A stretch of DNA of 64,000 nt from Hortaea werneckii (taxonomy: Eukaryota > Ascomycota > Dothideomycetes > Mycosphaerellales > Teratosphaeriaceae), in NCBI GenBank assembly GCA_037044905.1, contig JBAOKB010000161.1, positions 1-64,000 on the forward strand, in the 5' to 3' direction. The number at the start of each line of letters is the position of its first letter. Within the stretch, counting starts at the first letter, position 1. This document shows positions 21,448 through 30,537 of this stretch, piece by piece. Position numbers and translations under genes: made by a program. The notes under the pieces are model-generated. The model saw only the letters and a program-made list of their open reading frames with translations. It made no database searches and had not been told where the DNA came from.

Positions 21448-24400
21448 CTAGGTCGCCGTGGTCGTAGGCCCAGACACCTGCTGCGGTGGCTGGTGTTCGT
21501 CCCTGCTCCCTTCTTTGCGGGAGCTGGTGCGCCAGACATCGCGCCAACGGCGTTTTCCCTGTGGACTGGCGGGCTCGGTGTCTTTCTCATTCTTGCCAGC
21601 GCCGAGAGTCTTGACGCCGACTTTCTCGGCGATGTGCTCGAACTTGGCGCGGGCGGGGGAGCCCTTGCTCGGACTGTCCTTCGGTTTGTCTTTGGCTGGG
21701 CTGGGCTGAGGCGACATGGGCGGCGAACCGGGCACAGGCGAGGTCGCTGGGTTGCTGATTCCGTCGATCGAGCCTTCGACGAAGCGTGCTTGCTGAGGTT
21801 GTGTTGCTAACGGTGCAGCGCTATCCTTCCTGGACGTCGGCATGGGGTTCTGGGTCTGAGACGAAGCTGCAGCGCCTATGATAGGAGCACCGGTCATCAG
21901 TTGGGGGCTTGAGATAGGGTAAGCGGCGATGAGATCGGACGCACCATCATATTGACCTCCTGCAAAGAAGCCGGAAGCAAGACCGGCATGCTGCGCAACG
22001 GAACTCGCGGACTTGTATTCCAGGTGTGGGCTGAAGACGCGATGGCCGGGATAGTTGCGGTAGAGGTTCGAGTCGATACTCGTCATGCTACTTATGCGGT
22101 AGCCGGTGCTAGCGTTGCTGCTCAAAGCGGCGCTCTTGGTCGAGGTAGCAGAAGATGCTGGCTGCTGGGAAATTTCATTGCCCGAACGTTGGTTGTAAAG
22201 CGATGCCTGCAGATTGAGTTTCCCTTGTGGGTCCGGGCGCGGAGGCAGTTGTTCATCCTTCGGCCCTTTCTTATCTATAGAGCTGTCAAGCTGGCGACGA
22301 GCAGTGGACGTCGTCCACTTTGGGAATTCAAAGCCAGCAAGCGCATTCTGAAGAGCAGTCGGGTCGACATCTGATACGCCAGTTCCCTTGCGAGTCTTTT
22401 CCCAGGCACCCAAATTGAAGGTAGCTTCGGTAATGTGAGGACCATCTGCGGCTGGCGTGAGGACTGCATTCTCGTTATGCGGTGCGAGCATTGCTTGCTT
22501 CAACGTGTCCGTTGACTGCAGGCAAGTCTCCAACGGAGCCAAAGTAGGCCTGTTCGGACGCCGATCTGTCGTTGCAGAAATGCCGTTGGACATCTGCATC
22601 GCCGCAGGGCTGGGCCGGCGAGAGATCGGTTTAGCTGGGCTTCCCGTCGACGCCTCAGCAGAAGCGTTGTTGTGGGCGGTGGAGTTCATCAGCGCTGCGC
22701 AGTAGCCTTCCAAGAAGTCTGCAGAACGGTCAAACCCGGGTGGCCTACGGTTCAAGCCTGCCTGGTATCCTTCCACAAAGTCGCGTGGCTTGTCCATGAA
22801 GTCAACGTTGTAGTAGGGCGAGGAGGTGACGCATAACTCATCCTGGCAAGCATGCATTTTCTCTGGAGATACAGAAGCTTGCCGGCTTGGGTGCTCTTCG
22901 ACGAAGAGCCACTCTCTGCGTTTGTTTTTGGGGCTGAGATTATGCTCTTCGCGATTAGGGAGGACACCAGTCCCTGAACTGACATTCTGACGATCCCACA
23001 TGGTGCTGTCAATAGTACCAGAGAGTAACTGCTGGCGAGCTAGTTCCGGGTCGGCCGGAGTGCTCGGAGGTGCAGTCGGACCAGTGCCAGGGCTGGTGGC
23101 CTGCAATTGTTTCAAAGTGGAAGCCGGGTGGGCGTGGCTTACCCTATTCCCGTTCATGTGAAGCTCGGTAGCGTCACTTTGGGTAGACCCGTGGCCCTGA
23201 GGATCCATGTTCTCCTTCTCACTGCTATTGTAGGTCAACGGGTAGTCATGTTTGCGGATGGAGTACTCTCGAGTGTTGCGCGGGAAAAAGTCCGCCGTCT
23301 CGAAGCTGGAGATACTTGAGCTGTGAAGATGAGCACTCTTTTTGCGCGGGCTGGCCGAATCGTCTGTCTTGTTCACCACACGGAGCTGACTGCTGGTCGA
23401 AGACTGCTGGTTGGGTGGGGACAGCGACGTTGGCGTGCGAGTGTTGACCGATTTGGCTGCGGGAATTTTATCTCTTTCGTTCTGGCGAGCAGCGAAGGCT
23501 TTTCCGGGCTTGTAAGCTGGACTCATTGGGTTGAGGCTAGATTTGACTACCTTGCCGTCTGGGGCTTTGATAGGTACAGCATGTGACTTGTGGGGCGAAG
23601 CCACCTTCTGCAAGTCCGCGAATGAACGAGCGCCGTCGTTCTGAGGCGGTCCCTGATTCGTGGTCTCCTGGGTGGGCTGCAATGCTGTAGTTCCTACAGC
23701 AGCGGCTCGTGCTTGTGACGCTTTTTCGAAAGTCGAAGTTATCGGTCTAGGCGCCTCAATTTGGTATGGCAAGGAGGCAGATGACAGAGATCCATCGAAA
23801 GGCGGTGGTGGCACGAACATGTTCGGCGGCGGCATAGCCCAAGGTTGGCCGGCGAAGGTCGACTCTGGCGACGGACTTGGCTGGAACGCATATGTTGGAA
23901 CGAATGTCCCTGGCTGAGGCATGCCATACACAGCACCACAAGGCGGCTGTGGTAGTGCCATTTGTGGACTCTGGCGCTGCTGCAAGAACGGCGGAAGACG
24001 GCTCTTTGGAGGCGATGTGGACTGCTTTGGTTGCAAGGCGCGTGGAGAAGTCGGCGCTTCCGCTGGTGTTTGTTGCTTCAAGCTCTTCAAAGCCTTACGA
24101 ATGTTGTCCGTGGTCATGACCAGTTCACGGCGCTTGCCAACAAGAGCATCTTTTGCTGCCTTGCCCATGGTCTTGCCATGCAGAACCTCGGTCTTGTCGA
24201 TGTCCTTGAGCTCATGTTCAAGCTTTGAATATTCTAGCTCCAGGGCGTTGACCTGGGCAGTGACGGATGGCTCTGGTGCAGGGACACGAGATGACTGTCG
24301 CTGAGGCGGATTGCCTGCAGTTTGAGATGCAGTTGGAACAGACCCTTGCGATGGCCCACGCTGGGTGACACTGAGATTCGGTGCAGGCATGAACAGCTGC

Positions 24401-25095
24401 ATGGCGCCATTGACCTCGTTTAGGGGCATGATGGTGCCGTTGACAATCTGGCACAGGCGTCCATCCATGTCTTGAGCGACAAAGCCATTCTGCGTTGCTT
24501 GTGTCCATTGGGTCTTTCCCGTGGGATGGTTTGGAGCAAATTTGACAAGGCCGCCATTGGTCTTGATCGCGCTATAGCCGTACCGGGGGTGGCAGAGAGG
24601 AGACTGCTCGCTGGGTACAATGCGGCCACCGGCTGTTACGCGGACGTGAGGTGGCGAGCCGTGAGCTTTGACAAGCGATTCGATCTTTCTGGCGCGCATT
24701 GACTGAGTGGGGGACTGGCGTGCTCTCCATGATCCGCCCGCTGCTGCTGCTGCTGCTGCGCTGCGGACATTCTGATTATTGGAAGCTATCTCACATAGAA
24801 CAGGAACACCCTTTGAAGGGATTGGAGCGGCCGGAATGCGGTCAGCTTCAGAGGCAGTCGTGGAGCGGTTCTCTTTGTTGGATGGCACCCGAAGAGAGTT
24901 GGCGGACGTTCGAGATTTCCAAGAGCGGGCGGCGAAAGACCTGGAACCGCGAAGCACGTGTTCTGTCGATGCGCGAAGCGGAGTCAGCTCGGTTTCGGAG
25001 TCATGACGGTCGAATGGGTTCGGCGACGGAGTGTCAACGAGCTTGTTGACCCAACGTCTTTGAGACTCGAGGTTTGAAGGGGATACGTTATCCAT
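21448..25095 (-). CDS. large disordered fungal protein, unknown function
   Basis: This is a single uninterrupted exon of 1215 residues on the minus strand. It is rich in Ser, Pro, Gln, Thr and Ala, and mostly disordered. A charged heptad-like stretch at about residues 277-343 (starting VTAQVNALELEYSKLEHEL) is the best coiled-coil candidate. Near residues 770-800 a short motif occurs twice: DFVEGYQAGL and DFLEGYCAAL. The N-terminus has a repeated SP/TP pattern and a basic RGSRSFAARSWKSR segment. The C-terminus has a helical KFEHIAEKVGVKTL region followed by basic residues (GKRRWRDVWR). A polyalanine run follows RSA at about residue 110. I do not recognise it. Many SP/TP sites suggest phosphoregulation or scaffolding, but that is inference. 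Confidence 0.85.
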   Translation of the reverse strand: MDNVSPSNLESQRRWVNKLVDTPSPNPFDRHDSETELTPLRASTEHVLRGSRSFAARSWKSRTSANSLRVPSNKENRSTTASEADRIPAAPIPSKGVPVLCEIASNNQNVRSAAAAAAAGGSWRARQSPTQSMRARKIESLVKAHGSPPHVRVTAGGRIVPSEQSPLCHPRYGYSAIKTNGGLVKFAPNHPTGKTQWTQATQNGFVAQDMDGRLCQIVNGTIMPLNEVNGAMQLFMPAPNLSVTQRGPSQGSVPTASQTAGNPPQRQSSRVPAPEPSVTAQVNALELEYSKLEHELKDIDKTEVLHGKTMGKAAKDALVGKRRELVMTTDNIRKALKSLKQQTPAEAPTSPRALQPKQSTSPPKSRLPPFLQQRQSPQMALPQPPCGAVYGMPQPGTFVPTYAFQPSPSPESTFAGQPWAMPPPNMFVPPPPFDGSLSSASLPYQIEAPRPITSTFEKASQARAAAVGTTALQPTQETTNQGPPQNDGARSFADLQKVASPHKSHAVPIKAPDGKVVKSSLNPMSPAYKPGKAFAARQNERDKIPAAKSVNTRTPTSLSPPNQQSSTSSQLRVVNKTDDSASPRKKSAHLHSSSISSFETADFFPRNTREYSIRKHDYPLTYNSSEKENMDPQGHGSTQSDATELHMNGNRVSHAHPASTLKQLQATSPGTGPTAPPSTPADPELARQQLLSGTIDSTMWDRQNVSSGTGVLPNREEHNLSPKNKRREWLFVEEHPSRQASVSPEKMHACQDELCVTSSPYYNVDFMDKPRDFVEGYQAGLNRRPPGFDRSADFLEGYCAALMNSTAHNNASAEASTGSPAKPISRRPSPAAMQMSNGISATTDRRPNRPTLAPLETCLQSTDTLKQAMLAPHNENAVLTPAADGPHITEATFNLGAWEKTRKGTGVSDVDPTALQNALAGFEFPKWTTSTARRQLDSSIDKKGPKDEQLPPRPDPQGKLNLQASLYNQRSGNEISQQPASSATSTKSAALSSNASTGYRISSMTSIDSNLYRNYPGHRVFSPHLEYKSASSVAQHAGLASGFFAGGQYDGASDLIAAYPISSPQLMTGAPIIGAAASSQTQNPMPTSRKDSAAPLATQPQQARFVEGSIDGISNPATSPVPGSPPMSPQPSPAKDKPKDSPSKGSPARAKFEHIAEKVGVKTLGAGKNEKDTEPASPQGKRRWRDVWRTSSRKEGSRDEHQPPQQVSGPTTTAT

Positions 25096-26037
25096 GAGAA
25101 AACATAGAATGAGTGTGAGGGATTTGTGATGTGCATAGAATGTGTGTGCTTGATGGCAAGGCAGGTTTGTTTACGTATGATGCTCAAGATGAAGATCAAT
25201 GTCCGTGCGTGTGGCGAAGGGCTGCCTTACCTTTGATGAGTTCCGCGTCGCCATTGTCATTTTCTTCGATTGCTTCCTTCAGGTGCAGCGTCGGCTGCGA
25301 AGCTGTGCTGCGCAGTCGATGGAGCATCTCAGCAGAGTAGACCCGTCGGGTCGACTTTTCGGAAGCCATTCAATGCAGCGAAGAGGGTATACGGAGGAAA
25401 GGGCTCCAAAATGCAAAGGCACCGTGTGGGCAAGCTGCGACGAAGCTGTCAGCGGACATCACGCAACACACAATTTGGACTGACCTATTACTATGAGTGG
25501 ACCAGTATTTCCGGCTATCCAAGTGCAGTGGCCTCAAGAGGCAGTAGTCAGTGGGTGCGAACGAGAGCAGCGAGAGTGGGGGGTTATAAAGAGTTGACAA
25601 TGGCCGGGATGGCGATGCGCGTGAACGAGTGGACGTCTTCTGGTGGGTGTGATGGATGGAGTGTGATGAGTGAAGGAGGGAGATGGTGTTTCAACTCGGG
25701 ATTAGAGCGACACTGTTTGTGCACAGCCTCATCCATACTTGCAAGAACTGCTCTGTTTCTTCTTGTCGATGACGAAGGAGCAGCACGATAAGGCGTAAGT
25801 GCTATACCAAGGGTCGACCAAGTGCTGCTCGCAATCATCGCGCCTGCGGCTTCGGAAAGGACCATAAGAAATTCAAGAACGAGAAACTTGATCTTTTACA
25901 AAGCAGGCACAATCAAAGATCCCCGACGCTCCGATGGCTTTCCGAATTCGACTTCAGCACATGCGGCATACCGAACACCAAACTCCTCGCTCCAAAATCA
26001 CAGATGTAGAGTCGCGAAGCGCAAACTCGTCCGGTCT
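25096..26037. other. upstream region of the 1215-residue gene
   Basis: This 942-bp stretch lies between two minus-strand genes: the 3' side of the mitoribosomal gene and the promoter and leader of the large disordered protein. Overlapping short frames occur on both strands, without conserved features. Confidence 0.5.
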
Positions 26038-26487
26038 CTATTTGTTCTTCGTCTGCTTGTACGAGAAGCGCTTTCGTGTCCTGTCCCACCCGTCAGCAAA
26101 GCTTACATTTGAACCTCATGTGCCCAGATACATACGGCGAAAATTCTCCAAGCTTGTGTCCAACCATGTCCTCCGTAATTCTCACATCATGGTATATCTT
26201 GCCATTGTACACCTGGAAGATCAGGCCTACGAAATTGGGAAGTATGGTGGCTGCTCGTGCTTGGGTCTTGATCGGTGGTACTCGCTCGCCAGGTTTCGGG
26301 CGGACAATAGGAAGTCTAAGGATGTCAGTATTGGCACCGCGAGGCTTGCCGAATTGTGAAGCGCCATGAAACGACGTACGGTACGATGTGTGGCCCTGCT
26401 GATGGTTAGCGAGCTGTAAAGCGTTCGGCTCAAGTTCTCCATACCTTTCCAGACCGATCGTGCTAATAAGCACTGCGTTACCCTCAT
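26038..26487 (-). CDS. RSM19: mitochondrial small-subunit ribosomal protein uS19m
   Basis: Four exons on the minus strand (26487-26445, 26395-26380, 26315-26136, 26080-26038) give 93 residues; yeast Rsm19 is about the same size. The signature is strong: LLARSVWKGP, then IKTQARAATILP, VYNGK, ITEDMVGHKLGEFSPTRKRF and a TKNK end. The second exon is only 16 nt. It is needed to read WKGPHIVPLPI, which matches the family. Donor GTACGT is preferred over a GTACCG five bases earlier because only the former keeps frame. Introns are 49, 64 and 55 nt, with CTAAC or CTGAC branch sites. The start ATG is the only one upstream in frame. The protein belongs to the head of the mitochondrial 30S-like subunit. 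It is divergent from MRE11, 365 bp apart. Confidence 0.93.
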
Positions 26488-26852
26488 GGTCGATGGATGA
26501 AAGCTTCAGTTGGAGCGTGGAAGGGCGTAGCTCAAAGCTGCAGGCACTTCGAAGTACGGCCGCCAGCAATCGGGATACAGTAGGGCGGAGATGGAAGTCC
26601 CAATGAGGAAACGACTGCCGCACTCGGCTGTTCCCGCCGAGGCTCGATTAGCGTGCGCTAGCGTGGCTCTTTCGCGGCACCCTCAGGCTTCCGCGCATTC
26701 ACATCCACTTCCAAGTCGTCTCCGCCTACGAAGCTGGATTATCCGAATGTTTTACACGTTCCAACTTTTCCTCCATGTCATGTTCATTCGATGACAGCCA
26801 GCTCTTGCAAGTTCCGCCTCCGCCGCAAAGACGCCACATCTAAACCACAAAG
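26488..26852. promoter_or_regulatory. divergent promoter region, RSM19 / MRE11
   Basis: These 365 bp lie between two divergently transcribed genes and must serve both. The only recognisable element is a short C/T-rich leader before MRE11. Confidence 0.5.
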
Positions 26853-29151
26853 ATGCCGTCTAACTACACCGGTTTGTTGTAAAGGATAAATGCAAATGAT
26901 GAAACACCGGGCTGACTTTATGTGTACAGCGGCGGACACAATTAGAGTCCTTGTCTCAACTGACAATCATGTCGGCTACAATGAGAGGGATCCCGTCCGA
27001 GGTGATGACAGCTGGAAGTCCTTTCACGAAGTCATGACCCTTGCCAAAGACCGAGACGTCGATATGGTCCTGCTCGCAGGTGATCTTTTCCATGAAAACA
27101 AGCCAAGCCGCAAATCGATGTATCAGGTCATGCGAAGCCTCCGCATGAATTGCTACGGCGACAAACCCTGTGAGCTTGAAATGCTGAGCGACGCGAGCGA
27201 GCAGTTTGGCGGCACATTCAACCACGTCAACTACGAAGACCCAGATATCAATGTTGCCATTCCAGTCTTCTCAATTCACGGAAACCATGATGACCCGTCT
27301 GGTGAGGGCCACCTGGCGGCGCTGGATATCTTGCAAATGTCTGGCTTAATCAACTATTATGGACGCACGCCCGAGTCGGACAACATTGAGGTCAAGCCTG
27401 TTTTGTTGCAAAAAGGCAACACCAAGCTCGCACTCTACGGCCTCAGTAATGTCCGCGACGAACGCCTCTTCCGCACATTCCGCGATGGCAAGGTCAAGTT
27501 CTTCCAGCCAAGCACTCAGAAAGACGACTGGTTTAACCTGATGAGCGTACATCAAAATCACCATGCGTACACTGACACTGGCTATCTACCTGAACATTTC
27601 CTACCAAAGTTCTTGCATCTTGTGGTCTGGGGGCATGAGCATAAGTGCTTGATCGAACCGACGAAGAATCCAGATCAAGGTTTCCACGTCATGCAGCCTG
27701 GATCCTCCGTAGCTACTTCCCTCGTAGAAGGCGAAGCAGAGACGAAGAAAGTTGCGATTCTAACCATCAAGGGCCAAGACTTTGATTGCGAAACGATTCG
27801 CTTGAAGACAGTCAGACCCTTTGTCATGAAAGAGATCGCTCTCTCAAACTTCCGTGAGATGCGCGATGTCGCGCAAATCAGCGACAACAAGCCCAAAATC
27901 ACCCGGTTCTTAGAAGGCATTGTGAATGATTTGATCGAACAGGCGACTGAGAAATGGCGTGAAACGCAAGAGGAGGCCGGCGATACAAACGAAGACGAAG
28001 AAGTCATTGAGCCGCCCTTGCCGCTTGTCCGTCTACGAGTCGAATACACAGCGCCTGAAGGTGGCAATTTTGATATCGACAATCCACAACGCTTCTCTTC
28101 GCGTTTCCTGGGCAGGGTCGCGAATGCAACTGACGTGGTCCAATTTCATCGCAAGCGCCAGACGCAGAAGCAGATCAAGGCCCGGCCTGAGATGCCTGAC
28201 GCTGATCGTTTGGAGCAAATTCGTCTCGACAGCGTCAAGGTGGAAAAGCTCGTGAAGGAGTTCCTGACGGCTCAGTCTCTGACCATTCTCCCTCAGAACA
28301 ACTTTTCCGATGCCGTTGGTATGTTTGTGGATAAAGACGACAAAAACGCCATGAATGACTTTGTAGATGACGCGCTCGCTTCTCAAGTGAAGCAGCTGAT
28401 TGGCGACGAGGAGGACGAGGATTGGGATGAGGAGCGTATGGCGGAGATGATGGAGGAGTGCAAAGCTGCACTGGAGGCCAAGTTCGATCGAGGCGAGGCA
28501 AAGCGTAGTAAGCGAACAATCAGCCGAAATCCGAAGCCTGACAATTGGGACAGCGATGTAGATGGCCCGTGGGAAGATCAGCCGGCAAGTTACATTGGCC
28601 AAGGTGAACAAGAAGGCGAGGTCGAGGTCGACGATGAGGATGACGAGAATGTGTCCCGGGCGTCAATTAGAGGTCGGGGCAGAGGCAGAGGCAGAGGCGG
28701 AAGGGCAGCAGGCGCAGGTACGACGAGGAAGACGGCTGCTTCTACGAAGAAAGCTCCAGCGAAAGCAGGTGGTCGCGGGAAGAAGAAGCCCGTTGAAGAC
28801 GATGAAGATGACGAGGAAGACGTTGTGATGATTGATGATGACGATGACGACGATGACGAGAGCCAACTGTTTGTCAAGCCCACTTCGAAGAAAGCGCCAG
28901 CAAAGAAAGCTCCGACTAGAAGCAACGCCCAAACGAGCAGGGCGAGCGCGGGGAAACAAACGCAGCTGTCATGGCTAGGGAGTCAATCAAGCCAGGCAAA
29001 TGGTTCTGCAGGCAACGGTAGTGGAAGGGCAACAGCGACCAGAGCACCACCGAAGAGGCGCCAGGAGCCCAGCGAGGACGAGATCAGCGACGACGATGCG
29101 TTTGAGCCACCACCTGCAGCTGCCGCTCGTTCGCGGACATCACGGCGTTAG
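26853..29151 (+). CDS. MRE11: double-strand break repair nuclease Mre11
   Basis: Exon 1 is only 19 nt (26853-26871, MPSNYT). After a 58-nt intron with a GCTGAC branch site, exon 2 (26930-29151) carries the rest, for 746 residues. All phosphodiesterase motifs for the two-metal site are present: TDNHVGY near residue 18, LAGDLFHEN, IHGNHDDPSG near 122-131, SVHQNH and VWGHEHK. The capping and Rad50-binding regions follow. The C-terminus has an acidic stretch, a Gly/Arg repeat (RGRGRGRGRGG, a likely arginine-methylation region), Lys/Ala-rich basic blocks and a polyaspartate run. Mre11 works with Rad50 and Nbs1 in end resection, checkpoint signalling and telomere care, in the nucleus. Starting at the ATG inside the intron would give an odd extension not seen in the family. 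Confidence 0.96.
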
Positions 29152-29706
29152 GCGACACGTGCGTAAGTTCACCAGGCAAAGGGTGTATTGAGACCATGGA
29201 TGACATGGCGTAAAGATGTGATTGCATGGCAAGGCGTTGAGGGAATACCAACTGCATTTTAATTCATACCGAGGACGGTCAATAGCGTAGCAAGTCTGAA
29301 TAGGTCATGTCACGGGCCTTTCATTGTGTCAAAGTCCACCGCATTGTATCTTCAGAATACAAAATCACACGTCCCATCCCACAAGCAAGCACGTCCGCCG
29401 TTGACTGCAAGTCCGACAGCTGTCAAAGCTGATCAGTCGGCTGCCTTCTCGCTGCATTCAGTTATCTTTCAGAATAAGGTCTGGTCGAGCTATGGTGTGA
29501 CTATCGTACGATGATGGCGACCCTCGTCAGAAAGAAATAAGAATGTCATTGTTTGGTATCTTTACAGTATGTCACAATCGTAACGCCAGCTCAAGGCTAG
29601 CCAGCCGAGCATGTCCAAATTCCAACCCATAACGTACTCATGATAGAAACCCCGGAACGCCGTAGCAACCCCGGACTCCACTCATGGATCTTGCAGAAAA
29701 CGTAAC
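29152..29706. other. convergent 3' region, MRE11 / TAF10
   Basis: This 555-bp stretch lies between two convergent stops. It contains only chance frames and presumably both transcript ends. Confidence 0.5.
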
Positions 29707-30537
29707 TCATCTGTAGAACTCGCCTCTCTTCACGTTGACCCCATATTCGCCCACCGCCATACCAAGATCCTCCATTGTGAGCACCGTCCTCCCTTGTCCC
29801 CCACCGGCACCGCCGCCGCCATACCCTGCCCGGGGCCCGCCTAGAGGCTGGTTCTTCCCGCCCGCCTCCTTCTTGCCCTTCCCGCCTCCCTCCACTCCTT
29901 CGCCCCCAGCTGGCATGTTCATACCAAACCCGGCAGCGCCTCCAAGCCCCGTCAGCGGATTGTTAGACGTCGTGTTCGTGGACCTTATGCGAGAGTATTG
30001 ATACGCGTCCGCGGCTATGTCTGCCACGAACTTCTGCGTCGCGAGCGCCATCAGTCGCGCAAGTCTCCGGTCGGTTTCTGGTGGTGGTGGCAGCCCGGCA
30101 AGAGTGAGGTAGTAGTCCGTTACCGCGTCGGGGATGATCGGCGCGTAGTCATCCATCTTGCCCAGGAACTCTCGCAGGCTGGCGTCTTTCTTTTGCGGGA
30201 TGCGGGGTTCGACTGCGCTGGGGATCGGGGGGCCAGCATCGGCCGGAGGCTGAGAGGGTTCTTGAGGTTGCGAGGAAGGCCTTGCTGGTGCTTCGGAGGT
30301 CCCGTCGAGGTTCATGCCCATCTCGTGTTCGAGTGCTTGATCGTCGTCGGGTTGATGGTCGACAGTATCGGCAGGCGCCGGAGGCTGTGACTCCGGTTGG
30401 GGTTCGGACTGAGACTGAGGCTGTTGCTCAGCCTGGGGCTCGGACTCGGGCTGGGTACTGGCATTTTCGGGTGCGGTAGGGGGCGGCAATGAGCCCTCGG
30501 CGGTGGACTGGGACGGCTGCGGTGTTGGTTCTGCCAT
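29707..30537 (-). CDS. TAF10: TFIID/SAGA subunit TAF10
   Basis: Single exon of 276 residues. The first ~115 residues are a disordered Pro/Gln/Glu-rich region. The TAF10 histone fold begins about residue 120 (LREFLGKMDDYAPIIPDAVTDYYL). It continues with DRRLARLMALATQKFVADIA and, after a Gly-rich loop of about 60 residues, ends with LTMEDLGMAVGEYGVNVKRGEFY. The Gly-rich insertion inside the fold is typical of fungal TAF10. The protein pairs with TAF8 in TFIID and with Spt7 in SAGA, in the nucleus. The start is the ATG at 30537-30535, and no intron is needed. Confidence 0.94.
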   Translation of the reverse strand: MAEPTPQPSQSTAEGSLPPPTAPENASTQPESEPQAEQQPQSQSEPQPESQPPAPADTVDHQPDDDQALEHEMGMNLDGTSEAPARPSSQPQEPSQPPADAGPPIPSAVEPRIPQKKDASLREFLGKMDDYAPIIPDAVTDYYLTLAGLPPPPETDRRLARLMALATQKFVADIAADAYQYSRIRSTNTTSNNPLTGLGGAAGFGMNMPAGGEGVEGGGKGKKEAGGKNQPLGGPRAGYGGGGAGGGQGRTVLTMEDLGMAVGEYGVNVKRGEFYR

